DNA of 64,000 bases from positions 310,001-374,000 of the forward strand of contig NZ_JAJSDZ010000010.1 of assembly GCF_021272385.1 (NCBI RefSeq), in the 5' to 3' direction. Within the stretch, counting starts at the first letter, position 1. Each line of letters begins with the position of its first letter. The stretch comes from Vibrio salinus (GTDB lineage: Bacteria > Pseudomonadota > Gammaproteobacteria > Enterobacterales > Vibrionaceae). A program made the position numbers and the translations under genes. Below the pieces are notes generated by a model. It saw only the letters and a list, made by a program, of their open reading frames with translations. It was not told the origin of the DNA and searched no databases. Below are positions 1-9,892 of the stretch, in pieces.

Positions 1-3
1 TGT

Positions 4-237
4 ATGGAGCTCATAGAGAAGCTTGATTGGCTAAGAGTGACCGATCGGGTTATTCCGTATGAAACTTTGAGTAAACTTCTCGAACTTTATAACTCAAGGA
101 ATATAAATAAACATTTGTCTATAGAACGATTAATCTCTGGTCTGGCTGTCAGAAGAAAAGTTTGTAAACTGATTTTTGAAGGCCATCTTGATGATAATGT
201 ATTTAAAGCATTAGATGAGATAACTGCAGGGGGGTAA
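4..237 (+). CDS. Uncharacterised protein, possibly the 3' end of a longer gene
   Basis: The first ATG in the window gives 77 residues, but the frame is open to base 1, so this may be only the C-terminal part of a longer protein. The sequence is mixed charged and hydrophobic, looks helical, and has no signal peptide or membrane segment. I do not recognise a family. A strong Rho-independent terminator lies about 150 bases downstream at 386-411, but a promoter-like element between them means that terminator may serve another transcript. Coding is plausible because of length and composition; function is unknown. Confidence 0.5.
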   Translation: MELIEKLDWLRVTDRVIPYETLSKLLELYNSRNINKHLSIERLISGLAVRRKVCKLIFEGHLDDNVFKALDEITAGG

Positions 238-274
238 CATTCTGTCAATTAACTGGGACTATATTGACACTAAG

Positions 275-303
275 TTGACAGAGGGTAGGGCAGAAGTAGA
301 TAA
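275..303 (+). promoter_or_regulatory. Predicted sigma-70 promoter
   Basis: A consensus TTGACA at 275-280 is followed, after a 17-base gap, by the -10-like AGATAA at 298-303. No open reading frame starts between it and the terminator at 386-411, so it may drive a short non-coding transcript. Confidence 0.45.
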
Positions 304-411
304 CATTTGTTTTGAAAGACAACCTTTTGTCCTATCGAGTTATAGCTGATAGGCTCATATTGTTATATTCATACTTAGCACATTTGCGAGCTTTTTAGCT
401 CGCTTTTTTTT
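304..411 (+). ncRNA. Candidate small RNA with three stem-loops
   Basis: About 100 bases with no ORF lie between a promoter-like element and an intrinsic terminator. Three hairpins are visible: GACAA/TTGTC around a CCTT loop (318-331), CCTATC/GATAGG (331-353) and the terminator GCGAGC/GCTCGC (386-403) with a T run. This is the form of many Hfq-dependent trans-acting RNAs. It could also be a 3' UTR product of the upstream gene. I could not match it to a named Vibrio sRNA. Confidence 0.4.
386..411 (+). terminator. Rho-independent terminator
   Basis: Stem GCGAGC/GCTCGC with a six-base loop is followed directly by an uninterrupted run of eight T residues. Confidence 0.85.
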
Positions 412-634
412 GTTTCTAATGTCTGTTGTTTAATATATCACCCCCCTTTTTTGAGAATGAATTATTTCACTGTACTGGCACTTTCCTACCTGAGTAAACA
501 GTTATTGAGTTCACTCACAATAAAACTGCACGAATTATTAATGGCGTCACAATCTGAATCATTTTTTCTTAACATAACTTTAGTGCTTCGATATATATCA
601 TCTTGTCTTAGACATGGTTTTTTCGGAGGTGCAT

Positions 635-832
635 ATGTCCATTAATTCTATTAACCATGATGAAATGACTGATATTACAAACAAATGGGATCTTTCTGAT
701 GAATTGCAGTCAGATAAGCCAATGAAAAGTCTGAAATCGGCTGAAGCCAGACGTCGTATAGAGGCACTTAGAGAAATTAAAGAAAGTGGTCTGTCTATAG
801 AAGAAGCCAGAGAGCTAGGCCTGTTACACTAG
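635..832 (+). CDS. Small hypothetical protein (65 aa)
   Basis: A GGAGGT Shine-Dalgarno at 625-630 sits four bases before the ATG at 635, which makes this a better start than the upstream ATG at 614. The product is an acidic, soluble 65-residue protein. Its C-terminal half is a charged helix (AEARRRIEALREIKESGLSI) ending in EEARELGLLH. The helix somewhat recalls the short PA3496-type proteins, but I cannot confirm that. A terminator follows at 861-888, so it is a single-gene transcript. Function unknown. Confidence 0.7.
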   Translation: MSINSINHDEMTDITNKWDLSDELQSDKPMKSLKSAEARRRIEALREIKESGLSIEEARELGLLH

Positions 833-860
833 ACTTTTTATAGCAATAAGGATACGCAGA

Positions 861-888
861 AAGAGTGGTTTTAAACCACTCTTTTTTT
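861..888 (+). terminator. Rho-independent terminator
   Basis: Stem AGAGTGGTT/AACCACTCT with a very short loop is followed by a T-rich tract. It ends the small gene at 635-832. Confidence 0.85.
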
Positions 889-992
889 CTTCTTTTTTTG
901 ATTTGGTTCGGTGTTAGGATAATTTTCAGACTTAATTTTTTCTCTCTGTATGATATATTGCCCCTTTCGTTTTATTGATGACTCGTTTTACT

Positions 993-1202
993 ATGTCGCT
1001 TAACCTTGCAAATAAAAGTCCTGAAGAACGGCTTAAGATTGAGTTGGATAAACAGGCTTCTTTTCTGGTTTGGCAGTTGAAAGAAGGGAAAATTGCGCCT
1101 GATGCAATTTCTGAAAAAATCCGTTCACTGCTCTCGGAACAGGAAAAGGATTGGTTTCAACAATCGATAAATCAATACAAGAAGATCATGGGTGTCTCGT
1201 AA
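993..1202 (+). CDS. Small hypothetical protein, DUF3283-like (69 aa)
   Basis: The ATG at 993 begins MSLNLANKSPEERLKIELDK. TTG (975) and ATG (978) starts are possible upstream, and none has a clear ribosome binding site. The protein is soluble and rich in charged residues. It resembles, from memory, the short Vibrio family DUF3283, in which a helix with DKQAS and a WQLK segment recurs; this is not verified. It lies just upstream of yeeN in the same direction with a 76-base gap. No function is known. Confidence 0.6.
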   Translation: MSLNLANKSPEERLKIELDKQASFLVWQLKEGKIAPDAISEKIRSLLSEQEKDWFQQSINQYKKIMGVS

Positions 1203-1278
1203 ACCGGGCTCCATATAGAAGACGATTTGCTTCTTATTAAAACCCCTCGCGTTAAATTGAACTAGAGAGAACATCCCA

Positions 1279-1995
1279 ATGGGAAGAAGTTTTGAAGTGC
1301 GCAAAGCCACTATGGCGAAAACGCAAGGCGCAAAAATTAAAGTTTATTCTAAATATGGTAAAGAGATCTATGTATGCGCTAAGAATGGCGGTGCAGATCC
1401 TGATATGAATTTGTCGCTTAAGCATCTTATTGCTAAAGCAAAAAAAGATAATGTTCCGGCTCACGTTATTGAGAAAGCACTGGATAAAGCCAGAGGTGGC
1501 GGTGGTGAAGACTACCAGCCTGCACGATATGAAGGTTTCGGACCTGGTGGCACAAGCGTCATCGTTGATTGTTTAACGGATAACGGTAATCGTACGTTTC
1601 AGGATGTTCGTCAGTGTTTTGTGAAAACAGGTGCGAAAATCGGTAACCCGGGTACAGTTGCACACATGTTTGATCACCGCGCTGTTTTTCAGTTTAAAGG
1701 CAATGATGATGAAGCGGTTCTGGAAGCTCTGATGATGGCAGATGTTGATGTCACTGATATTGAGTTAGAAGATGGTATTGTTACTGTATTTGCTCCTACG
1801 ACTGAGTTTTTCAAAGCAAAAACAGCATTAACAGATTCGTTCCCGGAGTTAGATATTGATGTTGAGGAAATCACTTTTATCCCTCAGACTCAGACAGAAG
1901 TCTCTGGCGAGGATGCTGAAAAGTTTCAAAAATTCCTGGATATGCTGGATGAATGTGATGATGTTCAGCAGGTTTATCACAACGCCGTGTTGTAA
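1279..1995 (+). CDS. yeeN: YebC/PmpR (TACO1) family protein, YeeN type
   Basis: The 238-residue protein is full length for the family. It begins [20 protein letters not shown], as YeeN-type members do, rather than the MAGHSKW start of YebC itself. The motif [13 protein letters not shown] and the later [14 protein letters not shown] segment are typical of the conserved core. Members bind ribosomes or DNA. Current evidence links the family to translation elongation at difficult motifs, and older work described transcriptional regulation. The protein is cytoplasmic. A terminator follows at 2026-2053. The corresponding V. cholerae gene is VCA0006 by memory, which fits the synteny of the window. 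Confidence 0.92.
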   Translation: MGRSFEVRKATMAKTQGAKIKVYSKYGKEIYVCAKNGGADPDMNLSLKHLIAKAKKDNVPAHVIEKALDKARGGGGEDYQPARYEGFGPGGTSVIVDCLTDNGNRTFQDVRQCFVKTGAKIGNPGTVAHMFDHRAVFQFKGNDDEAVLEALMMADVDVTDIELEDGIVTVFAPTTEFFKAKTALTDSFPELDIDVEEITFIPQTQTEVSGEDAEKFQKFLDMLDECDDVQQVYHNAVL

Positions 1996-2025
1996 AACAC
2001 TTCTCTTTCTTTATGCTCTTGAATT

Positions 2026-2053
2026 AAAAGGTCTTCTTTGGAAGGCCTTTTTT
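2026..2053 (+). terminator. Rho-independent terminator of yeeN
   Basis: Stem AAAGGTCTT/AAGGCCTTT (one G-U type pair) is followed by a T run. Confidence 0.8.
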
Positions 2054-2129
2054 GTTGTGAAAAACACTTTGTGCTGTGAGAAACATCAAAAAAAATAATT
2101 CTTTTAAAATAAATATACCCCGCCTTAAA

Positions 2130-2143
2130 TTGATTTAAATCAA
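2130..2143 (+). promoter_or_regulatory. FNR-type binding site upstream of cyoABCDE
   Basis: TTGATTTAAATCAA is a perfect match to the FNR consensus TTGAT-N4-ATCAA. It lies in the AT-rich 370-base gap upstream of cyoA. In E. coli, FNR and ArcA repress cyo without oxygen, so a repressive role is likely here. The distance to the cyoA ATG is about 220 bases, so the promoter must be upstream in the gap. Confidence 0.65.
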
Positions 2144-2366
2144 AAAATATCAAGTATTTAACTACTATTTTACCTATAATTACACAATATTTATACTGAT
2201 TTAAACAATTGTATAACTTTCATTTGCCCTTTAAACTTTTAGTACTGCTTATAAATTTACAAAAATTAGAGCGAGTTAAGTATTAACCGTTGCAGAATAT
2301 TACCTATGCTTAATGTAAGTACTGTCCTGCTAAAATCTTAGAATACAAGAAGAGAAAGTAAAGCTG

Positions 2367-3329
2367 ATGAAAGCCTCACGGTATAAAAATCTCATATCAA
2401 GGGCGTGTTTACTGTTTACAGTATTAATGCTCTCTGGGTGTAAATTTGCACTTCTTGACCCCAAGGGACAAGTTGGTCTCGAAATACGGGAATTGATAAT
2501 AACAGCAGTGTTTTTGATGCTGATTGTTGTGGTTCCTGTCATTTTGATGGTGTTTTATTTTTCCCATAAATACAGGGCGACCAACAGCGAAAGCCAGAAA
2601 GAATACGCACCCGATTGGGCACACTCGACGAAAATTGAAGTCGTTGTTTGGGCTGTACCAGTCATTATTATCGCTATTCTGGCTGTGATTACCTGGCGTT
2701 CGTCTCATTATTTGGAGCCATCAACCCCACTTAAATCTGAAGAAAAAACCATGACGATTGAAGTGGTCGCGCTTAACTGGAAGTGGTTATTTATTTATCC
2801 GGACCAGAAAATAGCGACGGTTAACGAAGTGGCTTTTCCAAAGGACGTGCCCGTTTTGTTCAAACTTACATCAGATGATGTCATGAACTCATTTTTTATT
2901 CCCCGCCTTGGAAGTCAGCTCTACGCAATGCCTGCGATGGTCACCCGTTTACATCTTGTTGCTAATGAAGCTGGAGATTACCGGGGTATCGCTGCCAGTT
3001 ACAGCGGAGAAGGTTTTTCTCACATGAAATTCACTGCTATTGCCCTGCCTTCAAAAGACAGTTTTGAAAAATGGGTAGATAAGGTGAAGTCTTCAGATAA
3101 GACGATTAATGATTTTAATGATTATCGTACTTTGGCTAAGCCAAGTATTGATGCCCCTGTCGCTTACTTTTCTAAAGTCCCTGACAACCTGTTCAATGAG
3201 GTCGTTATGCAGTATCCGGGAGGTATGAATCACTCGGGAGAAGATGCGGGGGAAATGAGTCATGGGCAAATGCATATGCACCATGAAGCAAATCAGAACG
3301 AAGGCGAAATGGGGCATCACGAAGGGTAA
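2367..3329 (+). CDS. cyoA: Cytochrome bo3 ubiquinol oxidase subunit II
   Basis: CyoA is the membrane-anchored subunit of the proton-pumping quinol oxidase. The lipobox LSGC puts the lipidated cysteine at residue 25, as in E. coli. Two membrane helices follow (about 38-66 and 87-108), then the periplasmic cupredoxin domain. This domain lacks the CuA ligands, as expected for a quinol oxidase. The product is 320 residues. The C-terminal tail is unusually rich in Met and His ([16 protein letters not shown] near residues 290-306). It is the first gene of a tight operon, with cyoB five bases downstream. Confidence 0.96.
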   Translation: MKASRYKNLISRACLLFTVLMLSGCKFALLDPKGQVGLEIRELIITAVFLMLIVVVPVILMVFYFSHKYRATNSESQKEYAPDWAHSTKIEVVVWAVPVIIIAILAVITWRSSHYLEPSTPLKSEEKTMTIEVVALNWKWLFIYPDQKIATVNEVAFPKDVPVLFKLTSDDVMNSFFIPRLGSQLYAMPAMVTRLHLVANEAGDYRGIAASYSGEGFSHMKFTAIALPSKDSFEKWVDKVKSSDKTINDFNDYRTLAKPSIDAPVAYFSKVPDNLFNEVVMQYPGGMNHSGEDAGEMSHGQMHMHHEANQNEGEMGHHEG

Positions 3330-3334
3330 AAATT

Positions 3335-5371
3335 ATGTTTGGAAGATTAACGCTTGACTCAATTCCATACCATGAACCAATTATTATGGTCACGCTGTCT
3401 GTTATCGCATTGGTGGGCGTTTTGGTGCTGGCATGGGTAACAAAACTGGGTAAATGGAACTATTTATGGACAGAATGGTTTACTTCTGTTGATCACAAAA
3501 AGATCGGCATTATGTACATCATTGTGGCATTTGTTATGCTCATTCGTGGCTTTGCCGATGCCGTGATGATGAGAAGCCAGCAGTTACTATCGGCGGCAGG
3601 GGAAGCGGGATATTTGCCTCCGCATCACTATGATCAGATTTTTACTGCTCACGGTGTCATCATGATCTTTTTCGTTGCAATGCCACTGATTGTGGGGTTA
3701 ATGAACCTTGCTGTACCGTTGCAGATTGGCGCAAGAGATGTGGCTTTCCCCTTTTTGAATAACCTGAGCTTCTGGTTATTTATCGGTGGGGTTATTTTAA
3801 CCAATTTATCACTTGGTCTTGGTGAATTCGGTCGTACAGGCTGGTTAGCCTATCCACCGGTTTCCGGTATTAAATTCAGTCCGGGTGTCGGGGTGGATTA
3901 CTGGATATGGGCACTGCAGGTGTCGGGTATCGGGACAACCTTGTCGGGAATAAACTTTTTTGTGACCATTCTCCGGATGCGTACGCCTGGAATGACAATG
4001 ATGAAAATGCCTATTTTTACCTGGGCCTCACTGTGTTCCAACATTCTGATCCTGATTTCATTTCCGATTCTGACGGTGACCATTACCTTGTTGGCACTGG
4101 ATCGTTACTTAGGCTTCCATTTCTTTACCAATGACATGGGTGGCAACATGATGATGTATATCAACCTGGTGTGGGCCTGGGGCCATCCGGAAGTATACAT
4201 TCTTGTGTTGCCTGTTTTCGGCGTCTTCTCCGAAGTGACGGCCACGTTTGCGCGTAAAAAATTGTTCGGCTATACCTCTTTGGTGTGGGCAACTGTCGTC
4301 ATCACGATCCTTGCTTTCGTTGTCTGGTTACATCACTTCTTTACCATGGGGGCCGGAGCGAACGTCAATGCTTTCTTTGGCATCATGACGATGATTATCG
4401 CAATACCAACCGGAGTGAAAATATTTAACTGGTTGTTTACCATTTACAAAGGAAGACTGCTTTTCAAAACTCCGATTTTATGGACGATTGGTTTTCTGGT
4501 GACCTTTTCGATTGGCGGAATGACCGGTGTTCTTATGGCGGTTCCGGGTGCAGATTTTGTCCTTCATGGCAGTGTATTTCTGGTCGCGCATTTTCATAAT
4601 GTGATTATTGGTGGGGTGGTCTTTGGGTGCTTTGCCGGTATTACGTTCTGGTTCCCTAAAGCGTTCGGATTTACCTTAAATGAAGACTGGGGAAGGCGGG
4701 CATTCTGGTTCTGGTTGATTGGCTTTATCTTTGCGTTCCTGCCTTTGTATGCACTGGGCTTTATGGGAATGCCACGTCGGATCAGTCAGGGTATCAATCC
4801 GGATTTCTTCCCGTTTTTGGCTATTGCTGCCTTTGGAACGCTTCTCATCGCGTGTGGGGTGTTATGTCAGTTTATTCAGTTCTTCGTCAGTATCCGTGAT
4901 CGCGAACAGAACCGGGATTTGACGGGTGACCCGTGGGATGGACGGACTCTGGAATGGTCTACTTCATCACCACCGCCATTTTATAATTTTGCAGTAACAC
5001 CGCAATCCGATGAAATTGATGCCTATTGGTATCAGAAAGAAAGAGGCGAGTTTACTCTGAATAAAAAAGTAAAATATGAGCCGATTCATATGCCGAAGAA
5101 TACCACTGCGGGTATCTATCTATCTGGCCTGGCTACCGTGTTTGGTTTTGCATTGATTTGGTATATATGGTGGCTTGCCATTGTGAGCTTTGTTGGAATG
5201 GTTGCAATATTCATCAAACACAGTTTTAACGATGATGTGGATTATTATGTGCCTGTTGAAGACATTGAGCGCATTGAATCCGAACACAGGAGAAATGTTG
5301 AGAAAGCCCGAAAACTGGCGCATGAAAAGAAAAATGACGATGATGACGCGGAGGTGAAGTATGCACGTTAA
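3335..5371 (+). CDS. cyoB: Cytochrome bo3 ubiquinol oxidase subunit I
   Basis: This is the catalytic heme-copper oxidase subunit, 678 residues with many membrane helices. Visible active-site motifs are WGHPEVYI (about 281-288; CuB histidine and cross-linked tyrosine), LHHFF (about 331-335; two CuB histidines) and HFHNVI (about 418-423; heme ligands). Their spacing matches E. coli CyoB. It oxidises ubiquinol, reduces oxygen to water and pumps protons. The last 11 bases overlap cyoC, which suggests coupled translation. Confidence 0.98.
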   Translation: MFGRLTLDSIPYHEPIIMVTLSVIALVGVLVLAWVTKLGKWNYLWTEWFTSVDHKKIGIMYIIVAFVMLIRGFADAVMMRSQQLLSAAGEAGYLPPHHYDQIFTAHGVIMIFFVAMPLIVGLMNLAVPLQIGARDVAFPFLNNLSFWLFIGGVILTNLSLGLGEFGRTGWLAYPPVSGIKFSPGVGVDYWIWALQVSGIGTTLSGINFFVTILRMRTPGMTMMKMPIFTWASLCSNILILISFPILTVTITLLALDRYLGFHFFTNDMGGNMMMYINLVWAWGHPEVYILVLPVFGVFSEVTATFARKKLFGYTSLVWATVVITILAFVVWLHHFFTMGAGANVNAFFGIMTMIIAIPTGVKIFNWLFTIYKGRLLFKTPILWTIGFLVTFSIGGMTGVLMAVPGADFVLHGSVFLVAHFHNVIIGGVVFGCFAGITFWFPKAFGFTLNEDWGRRAFWFWLIGFIFAFLPLYALGFMGMPRRISQGINPDFFPFLAIAAFGTLLIACGVLCQFIQFFVSIRDREQNRDLTGDPWDGRTLEWSTSSPPPFYNFAVTPQSDEIDAYWYQKERGEFTLNKKVKYEPIHMPKNTTAGIYLSGLATVFGFALIWYIWWLAIVSFVGMVAIFIKHSFNDDVDYYVPVEDIERIESEHRRNVEKARKLAHEKKNDDDDAEVKYAR

Positions 5372-5957
5372 TCATGCCGGAGAACATGACCACCACCATG
5401 ATGCCGCAGGCAATAAGCTGTTCGGGTTCTGGATTTACCTTATGGGGGACTGCATCCTCTTCGCAACCTTGTTTGCAACTTATGCTGTCCTTGAAAGTGG
5501 TACGGCGGGTGGCGTGAGTGGAAAAGATATCTTTGAACTGCCATTTGTGTTTGTTGAGACCATGTTGTTGCTGCTGAGCAGCATTACGTTTGGCTTTGGT
5601 ATGATATCCATGTCTAAAAGGGATATTGCCGGTCTGAAACGTTGGTTGATTGTGACGTTTTTCCTCGGCGCAGGGTTCATCTCGATGGAATTGTATGAGT
5701 TTCATCATTTAATTGTGAATGGTCACGGACCTGACCACAGTGCCTTTTTATCCGCTTTCTTTACTCTGGTCGGTACTCACGGTTTACATGTGACGGTGGG
5801 TTTGATCTGGCTTGCTGTTTGTTTGGTACAACTGAACAGCAAAGGGCTGACGGATACGATGACGTTACGCTTTAGTTGCTTAAGTCTTTTCTGGCATTTC
5901 TTAGATATTGTCTGGATCTGTGTCTTTACCTTTGTCTATCTTGTGGGAGCGATGTGA
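5361..5957 (+). CDS. cyoC: Cytochrome bo3 ubiquinol oxidase subunit III
   Basis: This 198-residue COX3-type protein has five hydrophobic segments. A His-rich N-terminus ([20 protein letters not shown]) precedes the first helix. It is a structural subunit of the bo3 complex in the inner membrane. The start overlaps cyoB by 11 bases, and the stop overlaps the cyoD start as an ATGA. Confidence 0.96.
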   Translation: MHVNHAGEHDHHHDAAGNKLFGFWIYLMGDCILFATLFATYAVLESGTAGGVSGKDIFELPFVFVETMLLLLSSITFGFGMISMSKRDIAGLKRWLIVTFFLGAGFISMELYEFHHLIVNGHGPDHSAFLSAFFTLVGTHGLHVTVGLIWLAVCLVQLNSKGLTDTMTLRFSCLSLFWHFLDIVWICVFTFVYLVGAM

Positions 5958-6268
5958 TGAGCAGTACAACTGAAGCAAGTTCAAAAAGCTACGTAATAGG
6001 TTTTATCGCATCTTTGATTCTGACCATCATACCGTTTTATCTCGTAGGAACTCATTTGCTACCTAAGGGTGCCACGTATGCGATCATTTTTGGATGTGCG
6101 ATTGTTCAGGTTTTTGTGCATTTTGTTTATTTTCTGCATATGGAATCAAAAACCAGTGAGGGACGGTGGAATCTTTTGTCTCTGGTGTTCGCAGCCATTG
6201 TTGTTTTGATATTGATAGTGGGATCCATCTGGATCATGTGGAACCTGAATATCAACATGATGATGTAG
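5957..6268 (+). CDS. cyoD: Cytochrome bo3 ubiquinol oxidase subunit IV
   Basis: The start is set at the ATG at 5957, which overlaps the cyoC stop; a longer frame from 5876 would run inside cyoC. The 103-residue protein has three membrane helices and the family signature QVFVHFVYFLHME. It helps assemble the CuB site in subunit I in E. coli. Confidence 0.95.
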   Translation: MSSTTEASSKSYVIGFIASLILTIIPFYLVGTHLLPKGATYAIIFGCAIVQVFVHFVYFLHMESKTSEGRWNLLSLVFAAIVVLILIVGSIWIMWNLNINMMM

Positions 6269-6275
6269 GCTTATC

Positions 6276-7154
6276 ATGAAGATGCCAATGATAAAAGGTT
6301 ATTTATCGATTACGAAACCCGGGATTGTCTTTGGCAATTTGATCTCAACGGCTGCCGGTTTTTTTCTGGCAGCCAAAACCGAGCCGGCAGACAGTATGCT
6401 ATTTTTATGTACTCTGGCTGGGGTGGCGTTGGTGATTGGTTCGGGATGTGTTGTGAATAATATTTATGACCGGGATATTGATAAAAAAATGTCCAGGACA
6501 CGCAACCGTTCTCTGGTGACCGGTGAAGTGGACGTCGATCATGCTTTTGTTTACGCTCTGGTGTTATTACTGACCGGTACCGTACTGCTGTATTTTATGA
6601 CGAACCCTTTATCTGCAGTGGTGGTATTGCTTGGATATATCTTTTATGTCTTTTTTTATACGATGTGGTACAAGCGTTCGTCTATATTTGGGACATTTGT
6701 GGGGAGTTTATCCGGAGCTGTGCCGCCGTTTGTCGGTTATTTGGCAGTGACAAACTATCTGAGTTTAGAAGCAGTGTTACTTTTTGTTTTGTTCTGCATC
6801 TGGCAGATGCCCCATTCTTATGCGATTGCCATGTTTCGTATGAAGGATTATGCGGACGCCGGCATCCCGGTACTGCCTGTGGTTGAGGGGATTCAGAAAG
6901 CGAGAAAACACATGATCTTCTATGTGATGGCCTTTAGTGCTGTTGCGTTTGGGTTGTTTGTGTTCGGTAATACCGGCTATGAATATCTTTTGGTTTCCGC
7001 GGCGGTGTGCTTTATGTGGACTCGGGTTACTTTCAGAGAAATCCATCAGGACAATTATGTAGCCTGGTCTAAATCTGTTTTTAAAATGTCTTTAGTGGTG
7101 GTGATGGGATTTAGCTCCGTTCTCGGCGTGGAACTGTTTTCTATGACTATGTAA
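6276..7154 (+). CDS. cyoE: Protoheme IX farnesyltransferase (heme O synthase)
   Basis: CyoE converts heme B to heme O, the cofactor of the bo3 binuclear centre. It is a 292-residue UbiA-type prenyltransferase with multiple membrane helices. The prenyl-diphosphate binding motif is NNIYDRDIDKKMSRTRNR (about 67-84), and a second Asp-rich segment RMKDYADAGIPVLP lies near 188-201. It is last in the operon, seven bases after cyoD. It converges on malT with only 14 bases between the stops and no visible terminator. Confidence 0.96.
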   Translation: MKMPMIKGYLSITKPGIVFGNLISTAAGFFLAAKTEPADSMLFLCTLAGVALVIGSGCVVNNIYDRDIDKKMSRTRNRSLVTGEVDVDHAFVYALVLLLTGTVLLYFMTNPLSAVVVLLGYIFYVFFYTMWYKRSSIFGTFVGSLSGAVPPFVGYLAVTNYLSLEAVLLFVLFCIWQMPHSYAIAMFRMKDYADAGIPVLPVVEGIQKARKHMIFYVMAFSAVAFGLFVFGNTGYEYLLVSAAVCFMWTRVTFREIHQDNYVAWSKSVFKMSLVVVMGFSSVLGVELFSMTM

Positions 7155-7168
7155 ATCCGTTCTGCTAT

Positions 7169-9865
7169 TCATTGGTTCATCAGTTGATCGGCAAGTGCTT
7201 TTGCCTGTTGTCTGTTTGATACCGATAATTTCTGATAGAGATTTCTTATGTGGCTTTTTACGGTAGTAGGGGCCACTTTGCAGTAATCGGCTATCTGATC
7301 GTTTTTCCAGCCAGTATAAATCAGACTGAATATCTGAGCTTCTCTTGGTGTCAGAGGGCTTCCCTGCTCACGCTGGTAGTGAGAAATTTGAAATACTAAA
7401 TTGTGCTCAGAATGTTGTGAGGTCTCTTCTGCTGCAAAGTAATAGGTATTTAAATGATCTCTGAGTTTATAAGTATGCCATATTTCCGTTCTGGTTAAGG
7501 TCGATTTATTAACATTGATAATTTCATTCAGGTAAGTAAGCACCCACTTCCCTGTTAAATAGTAGTACCCACAAATTTTGTATTCTGCTGATAAGCTCAG
7601 AGACTGAAGTAATGACTCTTTAGCCAGTTTTTTTCTGTTTTGCATGTGGTATACGTTAGCCAGAAGAATGTGAGACCGGTAGAGATCGACAAGCAGATGA
7701 GACTTTTCTGCATCGGCGATTGATTGATTTAATAAGCATTCACTACGATCATAATTTTTTTGGATCAGACAGGCCAGAGCGATATTTCTGTATTGGCACT
7801 GGGTATGGTGATTGAATCCGGATTGAGGCTCATGCGTTTGATCTAACCAAAGCTTCACAGCCATATTATTTTGACTATGCAGCCAGTAATACAGTTTTGC
7901 TTCAGCAATTTGTGGCGAACATTCGGATAGAGAGCTTAATTCGTCCATAATGGTTAGATGGGCAAGCGCATCGGCCGCATTTTTCCACTTCTTCTGACTC
8001 ATTTCTACTTTTGCTAATGATGCCACTATCCGGTCTCTGTCTGGGATAGAAGAATCATCTATTTTACTCATCGCATCTTCACCGCATTTTTGGGCTTCGG
8101 TGAACATCCTTTTTTCAAGATAAAATTCGATCTGAATGGCAATAAATGAAGAATAAAATGGAAAATGAAACAATCTATACTGAGTGATGATCTTGTTTGC
8201 TTTAGACAGTTCTTCATCACAGAGAGATAACATTCCCTGAGCCAGATATATTTCTCCCTGCTGAATTTGTGCTGTGATGATTTGTGGGGCTAATTTATGC
8301 TGACGGGCAAACCTTTCCGTTTGTTGCATTAAAGACAGGGCTTGTTCAAGTTTCCCATTGGTATGGTTTACTTCCCCGATGATGGATGTAGCTATACACC
8401 GTCCCCGATAGGAAGCATGATCAAGGCAAATAAGAGCTTGTTCTGCGTGCTCCAGAGCCAACTTAGGATCGTGATGGTATATTGCTAACTGAGCCTTAAG
8501 TATTTCAAACTGACCGGATAGTTCATATTTTACGGTTTTGTCTTTGACATCCGGTAAGAGTGAATCATAGGTGGCAAGGATCCGCGACACATTATCAGGA
8601 TCATTTCTGGTGAGTTTTATCCAGGCGGAAAGAATTCCAATATCAGGGTTTAAATATAAATCTTGTTCTGAAAGTAAGCGGAGGGACTTCTCTAAAACAG
8701 GTAATTTAAACTGGTTAAACAATGACCATCCATGTTTTTTCAGGACAGGAATAATTTGAGTACTGTCTGTTATTAGTGATAACGCTTCTTCTATGTATCC
8801 TTCTTCCAGATAAGCCTGTATTGCGGTTTCTGTCAGCTCGGATTCCTGTTTTGAAGCACACTTCAGACGACGGATATTGAGATATTCACGAATCAGAGGA
8901 TGGAATGAAAATTGATTTTTTTCATTATCAATCACAGATAGTAAGCTGAGATTAAACAGTTCTTCCAGGCTGGTTGTCGTTCCGTTTCCCTGAGTAATGA
9001 TTGTTGCCTGACGTTCGGTAAAAAATGGAAACAGTGACAATCTCATACACAACCTGAGAGTTGAGCTGGACAAGGATGTTAAAATTTCATCCTCAATATA
9101 TTGATCAATGGATGGAAAGTTCAGGTGGGCAGATCCTTTATTTATCAGATTCAGAAGGGCGTAGTCATCTTTTACGGTATCTAAAACTAGGATGATTGGT
9201 GAAATCCAACCTTTACAGTATTGGTATAGTTGTCGGACTCTGTCGGACGTTATTGTCAATTCCGGATAGTGAATTTTTATAAATGTAGTGATTTCTTCTT
9301 CGCTAAAAACGAGCTGTAATTTATTGATATGAATTAATTTACTCTGGAGACGAAGTTGGGCCAGATTAAAAGGGGGAATCTGACGGCTTAGTATACATAT
9401 GGATATATTGAGATTGTCGGGAAGACAGCTGAGGAGCAGACGGATAAAATCGTGTATTCGTTTGTGAGAAATTTTGTGGTAGTTATCAAGTACGATACAG
9501 CATGGTTGAGTGATGGACGAATAGTCGTCTCTGAATGCATTAAACAGTTTTTTTACGGTATAGCGGGTATTTTTAAGCAGCGCTTCTGTCATGGGGAAGG
9601 GCTGTTTAGCCGCTGATTTAAGCGCGAGAATAAAGCAGTAAAAAAATTGTTCGGGGTCATCATCATAATCTTCGATGTTGTACCAGCTAAGATGGGAATA
9701 ATGAGCTAAGCTTTGGCTGATTAAAACAGATTTTCCGTATCCGGCTGGTGCAGATACTAAAATCAGTCCTGACCGGATATTTTGGGTTAGCTGTTGCTCA
9801 AGCCTTTGTCTGATGATTGCTTTCTTTCGAATCTTTGGTATCTGAAATTCTTTTCTTATTACCAT
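7169..9865 (-). CDS. malT: ATP- and maltotriose-dependent transcriptional activator MalT
   Basis: At 898 residues this is almost the length of E. coli MalT (901). A STAND-type NTPase domain opens the protein, with Walker A SAPAGYGKS at residues 38-46. Tetratricopeptide-like helices follow, and a LuxR-type helix-turn-helix lies at the C-terminus (LTPREAQIFSLIYTGWKNDQ and VAPTTVKSHIRNLYQKL, about 835-885). It binds maltotriose and ATP, oligomerises and activates mal promoters. It is divergent from malP, and a strong CRP site lies in the shared region. Confidence 0.95.
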   Translation of the reverse strand: MVIRKEFQIPKIRKKAIIRQRLEQQLTQNIRSGLILVSAPAGYGKSVLISQSLAHYSHLSWYNIEDYDDDPEQFFYCFILALKSAAKQPFPMTEALLKNTRYTVKKLFNAFRDDYSSITQPCCIVLDNYHKISHKRIHDFIRLLLSCLPDNLNISICILSRQIPPFNLAQLRLQSKLIHINKLQLVFSEEEITTFIKIHYPELTITSDRVRQLYQYCKGWISPIILVLDTVKDDYALLNLINKGSAHLNFPSIDQYIEDEILTSLSSSTLRLCMRLSLFPFFTERQATIITQGNGTTTSLEELFNLSLLSVIDNEKNQFSFHPLIREYLNIRRLKCASKQESELTETAIQAYLEEGYIEEALSLITDSTQIIPVLKKHGWSLFNQFKLPVLEKSLRLLSEQDLYLNPDIGILSAWIKLTRNDPDNVSRILATYDSLLPDVKDKTVKYELSGQFEILKAQLAIYHHDPKLALEHAEQALICLDHASYRGRCIATSIIGEVNHTNGKLEQALSLMQQTERFARQHKLAPQIITAQIQQGEIYLAQGMLSLCDEELSKANKIITQYRLFHFPFYSSFIAIQIEFYLEKRMFTEAQKCGEDAMSKIDDSSIPDRDRIVASLAKVEMSQKKWKNAADALAHLTIMDELSSLSECSPQIAEAKLYYWLHSQNNMAVKLWLDQTHEPQSGFNHHTQCQYRNIALACLIQKNYDRSECLLNQSIADAEKSHLLVDLYRSHILLANVYHMQNRKKLAKESLLQSLSLSAEYKICGYYYLTGKWVLTYLNEIINVNKSTLTRTEIWHTYKLRDHLNTYYFAAEETSQHSEHNLVFQISHYQREQGSPLTPREAQIFSLIYTGWKNDQIADYCKVAPTTVKSHIRNLYQKLSVSNRQQAKALADQLMNQ

Positions 9866-9892
9866 CTCGATAACTCGTCTACGCCCTTTTTA

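Noticed and set aside
451..645. 64-codon open frame upstream of the small gene at 635
   Set aside because: It has no ribosome binding site and overlaps the better supported gene; its composition is that of random AT-rich sequence.
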